A stretch of DNA of 5,760 nucleotides from an uncultured Clostridia bacterium (lineage in GTDB: Bacteria; Bacillota; Clostridia; Oscillospirales; Ruminococcaceae). A program made the position numbers and the translations under genes. Positions 1 through 4,059 of this stretch are shown in pieces. Location of the stretch: NCBI GenBank assembly GCA_945910715.1, contig CAMDZU010000100.1:1-5760 (forward strand). The letters are read 5' to 3'. The stretch's first letter is position 1. Every line of letters begins with the position of its first letter. The notes beneath the pieces were generated by a model that saw only the letters and a list, made by a program, of their open reading frames with translations, did no database searches and was not told the origin of the DNA.

Positions 1-685
1 GGAAGAGGGCACTTCACTTTACATCAGACCCTACATTTTCGCAACAGACGCACACGTTGGCGTTCACCCTGCAAAGCACCTTATTTTCGCAATCATTCTT
101 TCACCGGTTGGCGCTTACTATCCCGACGGTCTTGCACCTGTTAAAATTTTCGTTGAGCAGAAGTATGTCCGTGCTGTAATCGGCGGCACAGGCTTTACAA
201 AGGCAGGCGCAAACTACGCTATCTCCCTCAAGGGACAGGAAGAGGCTGCTGAACAGGGCTACATACAGACTCTCTGGCTTGACGGCGTTGAGAGAAAATA
301 TGTTGAAGAAGTAGGCGCAATGAACGTATTCTTCAAAATCGGCGACGAAATCGTAACCCCCGCGCTTTTAGGCTCAATTTTAGGCGGTATCACAAGAATG
401 TCCATTATCGAGCTGTTAAAGTCCAAGGGCTACAAGGTTTCCGAGCGCAGACTTGCAATTGACGAGCTGGTTGAAGCATACAAGAACGGCACTCTCGTTG
501 AAGCCTGGGGCACAGGCACGGCGGCTGTTATTTCACCTATCGGCGAGCTTAAGTACGGCGACCTTGTAATGCCAATCAACAACGGCGAAATCGGCGAAAT
601 CTCACAGATGCTGTACGATACCCTCACAGGAATCCAGTGGGGCAAAATCAAGGACGAATTCGGCTGGATTCAGACTGTTGAATAA
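1..685 (+). CDS. ilvE: Branched-chain amino acid aminotransferase, 5'-truncated by window edge
   Basis: A PLP-dependent, fold-type IV aminotransferase that interconverts leucine, isoleucine or valine with their 2-oxo acids, using 2-oxoglutarate/glutamate (EC 2.6.1.42). It is the last step of branched-chain amino acid synthesis and is cytosolic. The reading frame is open from base 2, so 227 residues are visible and about 115-130 N-terminal residues lie off the window, judging from the usual 340-360 residue length. Family landmarks, numbered from the first visible codon: GTSLYIRP at 3-10; the likely Schiff-base lysine K67 in GFTKAGANY; the EVGAMN substrate-loop motif at about 103-108; the PLP-phosphate region GSILGGITR at 124-132; and GTGTA at 170-174. 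The pattern fits the larger BCAT type rather than the short E. coli IlvE type. The frame ends in tandem TAA TAA codons. Family assignment is firm; preference among the three amino acids cannot be read from the sequence. Confidence 0.93.
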   Translation, partial: EEGTSLYIRPYIFATDAHVGVHPAKHLIFAIILSPVGAYYPDGLAPVKIFVEQKYVRAVIGGTGFTKAGANYAISLKGQEEAAEQGYIQTLWLDGVERKYVEEVGAMNVFFKIGDEIVTPALLGSILGGITRMSIIELLKSKGYKVSERRLAIDELVEAYKNGTLVEAWGTGTAAVISPIGELKYGDLVMPINNGEIGEISQMLYDTLTGIQWGKIKDEFGWIQTVE

Positions 686-704
686 TAAATCGGCTTAATA
701 TTTC

Positions 705-743
705 AAAATCCGTTCCCGCCGAAACCACGGCGGGGCGAATTTT
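705..743 (+). terminator. Hairpin between ilvE and glyQS, possible terminator or attenuator
   Basis: A perfect 7-bp GC stem (715-721 with 728-734) has a 6-base loop. It can be extended outward by CGT/GCG pairing and an AAAAT/ATTTT arm (705-709 with 739-743), with one mismatch and one bulged base. The downstream T run is short (TTTT, 740-743) and lies partly in the extended stem, so termination may be partial. The element ends 3 bases before the glyQS ribosome binding site and does not cover it. I found no promoter between the hairpin and glyQS, so some readthrough from ilvE would be needed unless glyQS is transcribed in another way. Confidence 0.6.
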
Positions 744-760
744 ATGAAAGGAATTTATTT

Positions 761-2137
761 ATGAAGAACACAGAAAAAACAATGGACAAGCTTGTTGCTC
801 TCTGCAAGGGCAGAGGCTTCATCTACCCAGGCAGCGAAATCTACGGCGGACTTGCAAACACATGGGACTACGGTCCTCTTGGCGTTGAGCTGAAAAACAA
901 CATCAAAAAGGCTTGGCTGAAGAAATTCGTACAGGAAAACAAGTACAACGTAGGTCTTGATTCGGCAATCCTTATGAATCCGCAGACTTGGGTTGCTTCG
1001 GGTCATATCGGCGGCTTCTCCGACCCTCTTATGGACTGCAAGGACTGCAAGACACGTCACAGAGCGGATAATCTTATTGAAGACTTTGACGGCACAAATC
1101 CCGCAGGCTGGACTAACGAAATGATGATGAACTACATCCGTGAAAAGCACATCTGCTGCCCTAACTGCGGCAAATCAAACTTTACCGACATACGTCAGTT
1201 CAACCTTATGTTCAAGACATTTCAGGGCGTTACCGAGGACAGCAAGTCCGAGCTTTATCTCCGTCCCGAAACTGCACAGGGTATTTTCGTAAACTTCGCC
1301 AACATTCAGCGTACAACAAGAAGAAAAATCCCATTCGGCGTCGCTCAGGTGGGCAAGTCCTTCAGAAACGAAATCACTCCCGGCAACTTTATTTTCCGTG
1401 TTCGTGAATTTGAACAGATGGAGCTTGAATTCTTCTGCAAGCCCGGTACAGACCTTGAATGGTTTGATTACTGGAGAAGCTTCTGTAAAAACTTCCTGCT
1501 GTCCCTTAATCTTAAGGAAGAAAACATCAGACTCCGTGACCACGATAAAGAGGAGCTCTGCTTCTATTCAAAGGCTACAACCGACTTCGAGTATCTGTTC
1601 CCGTTCGGCTGGGGCGAGCTCTGGGGCGTTGCGGACAGAACCGACTACGACCTCAATCAGCACATCAAGACCAGCGGCAAGCAGCTTGACTACTTCGACC
1701 AGGAGGCAAACGAAAGATACGTTCCTTACGTTATCGAGCCGTCGCTGGGCGTTGAACGTCTGTTCCTTGCTCTTGTTACGGAGGCTTACGACGAGGAAGC
1801 ATTAGAGGACGGTACAACCCGTACGGTAATGCACTTCCACCCTGCTCTTGCGCCTATCAAGGCGGCAGTTCTTCCGCTGTCAAAGAAGCTTGCAGGTCCC
1901 GCAGGCGAGCTTGCAGACCAGCTTTGCAAGTACTTCCCTGTTGATTACGACGACGCAGGCGCAATCGGCAAGCGCTACCGCAGAGAGGACGAAATCGGTA
2001 CTCCCTTCTGCATTACCTACGACTTTGAAAGCGAAGAGGACAAGTGCGTAACAGTCCGTGAGCGTGACACAATGACACAGGTTCGTATTCCGATTGAAGA
2101 TGTAAGGAAGTATATTGAAGAAAGAATTTTCTTCTGA
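761..2137 (+). CDS. glyQS: Glycyl-tRNA synthetase, single-chain (alpha2) type
   Basis: Cytosolic class II aminoacyl-tRNA synthetase that charges tRNA-Gly with glycine using ATP (EC 6.1.1.14). At 458 residues it is full length for the homodimeric bacterial/archaeal form, unrelated to the two-gene alpha2beta2 glyQ/glyS enzyme. Motif 1 lies around residues 20-50 ([11 protein letters not shown], then WDYGPLG). A zinc-ribbon-like insertion has Cys pairs C93/C96 and C133/C136. RPETAQG is at 168-174; motif 2, with FRNE at 201-204, runs to about 225; motif 3 is EPSLGVERL at 326-334 with R333. The C-terminal part, from about 358, is the anticodon-binding domain. The start at ATG 761 is supported by AAAGGA at 747-752, 8 bases upstream. 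There is no T-box leader, although glyQS of Bacillota often has one: only 75 bases separate it from ilvE, and no T-box motif is seen. A strong terminator follows the stop. Confidence 0.97.
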   Translation: MKNTEKTMDKLVALCKGRGFIYPGSEIYGGLANTWDYGPLGVELKNNIKKAWLKKFVQENKYNVGLDSAILMNPQTWVASGHIGGFSDPLMDCKDCKTRHRADNLIEDFDGTNPAGWTNEMMMNYIREKHICCPNCGKSNFTDIRQFNLMFKTFQGVTEDSKSELYLRPETAQGIFVNFANIQRTTRRKIPFGVAQVGKSFRNEITPGNFIFRVREFEQMELEFFCKPGTDLEWFDYWRSFCKNFLLSLNLKEENIRLRDHDKEELCFYSKATTDFEYLFPFGWGELWGVADRTDYDLNQHIKTSGKQLDYFDQEANERYVPYVIEPSLGVERLFLALVTEAYDEEALEDGTTRTVMHFHPALAPIKAAVLPLSKKLAGPAGELADQLCKYFPVDYDDAGAIGKRYRREDEIGTPFCITYDFESEEDKCVTVRERDTMTQVRIPIEDVRKYIEERIFF

Positions 2138-2161
2138 TGTTTATTTTTTCATAAAGCAGAT

Positions 2162-2207
2162 AAGCCATGGCATTTTTGATTTTGAGTCAGAAATGCTGTG
2201 GCTTTTT
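2162..2207 (+). terminator. Intrinsic terminator after glyQS
   Basis: A 13-bp stem pairs 2163-2175 with 2191-2203, all Watson-Crick except two G-U wobbles. The loop is 15 bases, and a TTTTT tract at 2203-2207 follows directly. It lies 25 bases past the glyQS stop, separating glyQS from the next gene, whose -35 box starts two bases after the T tract. Confidence 0.9.
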
Positions 2208-2208
2208 G

Positions 2209-2237
2209 TTGACACGGACAATGGGGTGGTTTATAAT
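2209..2237 (+). promoter_or_regulatory. Consensus housekeeping-sigma promoter for the acetyltransferase gene
   Basis: Both hexamers match consensus exactly: TTGACA at 2209-2214 and TATAAT at 2232-2237, with an optimal 17-base spacer. Transcription should start near 2243-2245, giving a leader of about 40 bases before ATG 2283. No operator-like palindrome is visible around it, which suggests strong, largely unregulated expression. Confidence 0.88.
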
Positions 2238-2282
2238 AGTTATTAAGATAAATCGGAATTTATTTGAACGGAGTATTTTAAT

Positions 2283-2732
2283 ATGGAAATTAAAAAGGCG
2301 GACATCAAAGATTTAGATACCGTTGTTAGGCTGAAAATGGCTATGTTCAAAGAAGTAGGTTCAATAGCTTTGTTACAGGATAATGCCGAAGAAAAGATAT
2401 ACGAAAAATATCAAGAATTGTATAAAAAGGACATGGGCTGTCATTATATGATATATGAAAATGATACCGTCATTGCGTGTGGCGGTGCAATAATCAAAGA
2501 TGATGTTCCTTTTTGTTTTTTCAAAACTCCAATGTACGGATATATTATTGATGTATATTGTATTCCTGAAAAAAGGAGAAATGGTTATTCATCAAGAATA
2601 ATTGAAGAACTGCTGAAATGGCTTATGGGTAAGGGTGTTCATAACATAAAACTTAAACCATCAGCAGCTGGAAAGCATTTATATGAAAAGTTCGGTTTTG
2701 GCGATTCCGGAGAAATGGAATTATGGATTTAA
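2283..2732 (+). CDS. GNAT-family N-acetyltransferase, substrate unknown
   Basis: A 149-residue single-domain member of the Gcn5-related N-acetyltransferase fold, which transfers acetyl from acetyl-CoA to an amine; probably cytosolic. The acetyl-CoA-binding motif A is at about 86-107: a beta strand YGYIIDVYCIPEKRRNGYSS, where RRNGYS (98-103) fits the R/Q-x-x-G-x-G/A pyrophosphate loop with Ser in the last position. An amphipathic helix follows. Motif B is KHLYEKFGF at 131-139, typical of the fold. The start is supported by GGAG at 2270-2273, 9 bases before the ATG. The gene stands alone between the glyQS terminator and a gene-poor stretch, so context gives no clue to its acceptor. Its codons are visibly AT-richer than those of glyQS, the rubrerythrin or the transporter, which may mean horizontal acquisition. 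Fold assignment is secure; whether it acts on a drug, small metabolite or protein is open. I see no terminator directly after it. Confidence 0.85.
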   Translation: MEIKKADIKDLDTVVRLKMAMFKEVGSIALLQDNAEEKIYEKYQELYKKDMGCHYMIYENDTVIACGGAIIKDDVPFCFFKTPMYGYIIDVYCIPEKRRNGYSSRIIEELLKWLMGKGVHNIKLKPSAAGKHLYEKFGFGDSGEMELWI

Positions 2733-2751
2733 TAATTATTTGACTTACATC

Positions 2752-2853
2752 TTCCCATTTATCGAGCACCTTGCCTTCGTGTGAAAACGCTTGAAGTAAT
2801 TGCTCATTCAGCCGAATTGCACGCGGGAGCACCCCGCAAATTCCCATTTATCG
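2752..2853. repeat. 13-base direct repeat flanking a GC-richer patch
   Basis: TTCCCATTTATCG occurs at 2752-2764 and again at 2841-2853, exactly 89 bases apart. The 76 bases between are richer in G and C than the sequence on either side and contain the 5-bp hairpin 2823-2827/2833-2837 with a 5-base loop. This could be the remnant of a small duplicated or inserted unit. The repeat is short, so its origin is uncertain. Confidence 0.45.
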
Positions 2854-2896
2854 CACAACAGCCTTTTCACCAGCAGCTTTTCTATAACATTAAAGG

Positions 2897-2925
2897 TTGA
2901 CTTTGCAACGAATCGTGGGTATAAT
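2897..2925 (+). promoter_or_regulatory. Promoter-like site with no clear gene directly downstream
   Basis: TTGACT at 2897-2902 and a perfect TATAAT at 2920-2925 are separated by 17 bases, predicting a start near 2932. No full gene follows before the rubrerythrin promoter at 3048. The transcript could therefore be a second, long-leader (about 208 bases) message for the rubrerythrin operon, a small RNA, or the leftover promoter of a deleted gene. No convincing terminator lies between the two promoters. Confidence 0.65.
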
Positions 2926-2960
2926 CAGTTTATGGGAAATCATAATATCAGATAAGGATA

Positions 2961-3020
2961 ATGCTTGAAAGAGAAGCAAAAGTTCTTGAGCTGCTTTTGT
3001 CCGAGGGATATTTCAATTAA
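2961..3020 (+). CDS. Possible 19-residue micro-ORF or gene fragment
   Basis: ATG to TAA encodes MLEREAKVLELLLSEGYFN, a short charged peptide with a helical look. The only SD-like sequence, AAGGA at 2954-2958, is just 2 bases from the ATG, which is too close for efficient initiation. It lies about 30 bases after the predicted start of the 2897-2925 promoter. I do not recognise it. It may be the 5' end of a decayed gene, a leader peptide, or chance. Confidence 0.15.
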   Translation: MLEREAKVLELLLSEGYFN

Positions 3021-3047
3021 AAACTTTGATTTTTTTCTTAAAAACTA

Positions 3048-3075
3048 TTGACTTTTTGTGAATATGTGATATAAT
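3048..3075 (+). promoter_or_regulatory. Promoter of the rubrerythrin-rubredoxin operon
   Basis: TTGACT at 3048-3053 and TATAAT at 3070-3075 are separated by 16 bases. A TG pair one base before the -10 box (3067-3068) makes it an extended -10 promoter, so it should be strong. Just upstream, TTAAAAACT occurs twice (3017-3025 and 3038-3046), 21 bases or two helical turns apart, in A/T-rich sequence that could act as an UP element. The predicted start near 3082 leaves a leader of about 58 bases. Confidence 0.85.
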
Positions 3076-3091
3076 TAAATAGTAATCAAAT

Positions 3092-3106
3092 CAGTAATGA
3101 TTATTG
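3092..3106. promoter_or_regulatory. Candidate PerR/Fur-family operator
   Basis: CAGTAATGATTATTG is a 7-1-7 near-palindrome around G3099 in which six of seven symmetric pairs are complementary, with a perfect TAAT-G-ATTA core. Scored by eye, 9 of 14 defined positions match the PerR consensus TTATAATnATTATAA, and 9 of 14 match the B. subtilis Fur 7-1-7 consensus TGATAATnATTATCA. It lies about 10-25 bases downstream of the predicted transcription start, where a bound repressor would block transcription. PerR control of reverse rubrerythrin genes is known in Clostridium acetobutylicum; applying it here is inference. Confidence 0.45.
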
Positions 3107-3139
3107 TTATTGAAAATCTTATAAAAGGAGTTAACTATT

Positions 3140-3685
3140 ATGGCTAAGTATGTTTGTCCAATCTGCGGATATGTTCACGAGGGAGATTCCGCACCCGAAT
3201 TCTGCCCACAGTGCAAGTGCCCCGGCTCAAAGTTCAAGGTAGTTGAAGGCGGCGCATTAACCTTCGCTTGCGAACACGAGGTTGGCATTATCGATGGTGT
3301 TGACGAGGAAATCGTTAAGGGTCTCAGAATGAACTTTGAGGGCGAATGCACAGAAGTTGGTATGTATCTTGCAATGTCAAGAGTTGCTGACAGAGAGGGC
3401 TACCCCGAGGTTGCAGAGGCTTACAAGAGAATTGCTTTCGAAGAGGCTGAACACGCTGCTAAGTTCGGCGAAATGCTGGGCGAGGTTGTTTCCGCTTCCA
3501 CAAAGGAAAACCTTGAAAAGAGAGTTGCTGCTGAACACGGCGCAACACAGGGCAAGCTGGATATTGCAAAGAAGGCTAAGGAGCTTGGCTTAGACGCTAT
3601 TCACGATACAGTACACGAAATGGCTAAGGACGAAGCAAGACACGGCAAGGCTTTCCAGGGTCTGTTAAACAGATACTTCAAGTAA
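3140..3685 (+). CDS. rbr: Reverse rubrerythrin (N-terminal rubredoxin domain, C-terminal diiron domain)
   Basis: A 181-residue cytosolic diiron peroxidase. In clostridia such proteins accept electrons from rubredoxin, itself reduced by NADH:rubredoxin oxidoreductase, and reduce H2O2 to water. The domain order is reversed relative to classical rubrerythrin. A small rubredoxin-like Fe(Cys)4 domain comes first, with C6/C9 and C22/C25 plus an extra C27. A ferritin-like four-helix domain follows from about residue 52. Likely diiron ligands are E69 (FEGE), E102 and H105 (E-x-x-H), E132, and E165 and H168 (E-x-x-H). Ala135 stands where classical rubrerythrin has a second helix-3 glutamate; from memory this is usual in the reverse type. 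The length fits the family. AAAGGAG at 3124-3130, 9 bases before the ATG, fixes the start. The rubredoxin gene begins 13 bases after the stop and shares its transcript. A PerR/Fur-like site lies in the leader. Confidence 0.95.
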   Translation: MAKYVCPICGYVHEGDSAPEFCPQCKCPGSKFKVVEGGALTFACEHEVGIIDGVDEEIVKGLRMNFEGECTEVGMYLAMSRVADREGYPEVAEAYKRIAFEEAEHAAKFGEMLGEVVSASTKENLEKRVAAEHGATQGKLDIAKKAKELGLDAIHDTVHEMAKDEARHGKAFQGLLNRYFK

Positions 3686-3698
3686 GGAGGATTTTACA

Positions 3699-3851
3699 AT
3701 GAAATACGTTTGCCCATGCGGTTACGTTTATGACGAAGCTTTAGGCGATCCCGACAACGGAATTGCTCCCGGCACAAAGTGGGAGGATCTTCCCGAGGAC
3801 TGGGTTTGCCCGGTTTGCGGCTTAGGCAAGGACGCTTTTACAGCTGAATAA
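3699..3851 (+). CDS. rd: Rubredoxin with a shortened first Cys motif (C-x-C)
   Basis: A 50-residue electron carrier binding one iron through four cysteines, probably the redox partner of the upstream rubrerythrin. Family landmarks are clear: [19 protein letters not shown] at 8-26, the aromatic W28, [13 protein letters not shown] at 29-41, and GKDAF at 43-47. The second metal knuckle, C37-x2-C40-G, is canonical. The first is C5-P6-C7-G8, one residue shorter than the usual Cys-x2-Cys-Gly, and the shortening is a whole codon, so the frame is intact. A perfect AAGGAGG at 3684-3690 overlaps the rubrerythrin stop codon and stands 8 bases before the ATG, which suggests strong and possibly coupled translation. 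Typical clostridial rubredoxins are 52-54 residues. Identity is firm; whether C-x-C still gives a normal FeS4 site is unknown. The fused rubredoxin domain upstream has normal spacing and could be the more conventional centre. Confidence 0.94.
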   Translation: MKYVCPCGYVYDEALGDPDNGIAPGTKWEDLPEDWVCPVCGLGKDAFTAE

Positions 3852-3869
3852 TTCAAAAGCTTATATTAT

Positions 3870-3906
3870 AAATCTGCAAGCCTTTTGGTTTGCAGATTTT
3901 ATTTTA
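3870..3906 (+). terminator. Intrinsic terminator of the rubrerythrin-rubredoxin operon
   Basis: A 13-bp stem (3870-3882 with 3887-3899) has one G-U wobble and a TTTT loop, followed by a T-rich tail (TTTTATTTTAT). It begins 19 bases after the rubredoxin stop and cleanly ends the operon ahead of the transporter promoter. Confidence 0.92.
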
Positions 3907-3975
3907 TGTTTTGCACTAAATATCGAAGGAATTATTAGCAATATTGCCCATATCGTCCCCTTTATCCCCCAAAAA

Positions 3976-3994
3976 TTTCAATATTTTTCAATAT
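3976..3994 (+). repeat. Tandem TTTCAATAT repeat abutting the transporter -35 box
   Basis: TTTCAATAT occurs at 3976-3984 and 3986-3994, with a 10-base period, about one turn of the helix. The second copy runs into the first base of the -35 hexamer. Two same-face sites at this position would suit a transcription factor touching RNA polymerase, but A/T-rich intergenic sequence can produce such repeats by chance. Confidence 0.35.
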
Positions 3995-4022
3995 GGACAA
4001 GTTTTTGCCAAAGTAGTAAAAT
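3994..4022 (+). promoter_or_regulatory. Probable promoter of the SulP transporter gene
   Basis: TGGACA at 3994-3999 (5 of 6 matches to TTGACA) and TAAAAT at 4017-4022 (5 of 6 matches to TATAAT) have a 17-base spacer. The predicted start is near 4029, about 30 bases before the preferred GTG codon. The preceding operon is closed by a strong terminator, so a promoter is expected in this gap. Confidence 0.65.
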
Positions 4023-4044
4023 GGTAGCTGTGTGATTTTTGAAA

Positions 4045-4051
4045 AAAGGGG
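4045..4051 (+). promoter_or_regulatory. Ribosome binding site that decides the SulP start
   Basis: AAAGGGG pairs with the 3' end of 16S rRNA along its whole length, with one G-U pair, and stands 8 bases before GTG 4060. The in-frame TTG at 4039 lies upstream of this site, has no SD-like sequence of its own, and is only about 10 bases from the predicted transcript start. GTG 4060 is therefore the better start. Confidence 0.75.
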
Positions 4052-4059
4052 ATAAAACA

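Larger units (their letters stand above)
2733..3047. other. Gene-poor intergenic stretch before the rubrerythrin promoter
   Basis: Together with the rubrerythrin promoter and leader, this makes a 407-base gap without a convincing gene. In order it holds: AT-rich sequence after the acetyltransferase stop; a 13-base direct repeat flanking a more GC-rich patch (2752-2853) that includes a small GCGGG/CCCGC hairpin at 2823-2837; a promoter-like pair of hexamers at 2897-2925; a 19-codon micro-ORF at 2961-3020; and an A/T-rich run leading to the next promoter. An open minus-strand frame of 64 codons (2653-2847) overlaps the acetyltransferase end. I could not match it to any family, and no good ribosome binding site supports it. 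The mixed composition suggests debris of a lost gene or small repeat element. Confidence 0.5.

Noticed and set aside
686..760. T-box riboswitch for glyQS
   Set aside because: The space is too short for a T-box leader and the conserved T-box sequence is absent; only a simple hairpin is present.
1398..1805. Plus-strand frame of 135 codons inside glyQS
   Set aside because: It is out of frame with glyQS, and its translation is low-complexity and rich in Ser, Thr and Arg. glyQS itself has intact class II motifs across the region.
2653..2847. Minus-strand 64-codon frame as a real gene
   Set aside because: It overlaps the acetyltransferase end by about 80 bases, lacks a convincing SD or promoter, and matches no family I know. 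It is kept only as a comment on the repeat patch.
3938..3947. Perfect 10-base palindrome GCAATATTGC as an operator
   Set aside because: It is short, A/T-rich, about 45 bases upstream of the -35 box and unsupported by a second copy, so chance is the simpler explanation.
4039..4059. TTG 4039 as the SulP start codon
   Set aside because: It has no SD of its own and lies upstream of a well-placed AAAGGGG serving GTG 4060.
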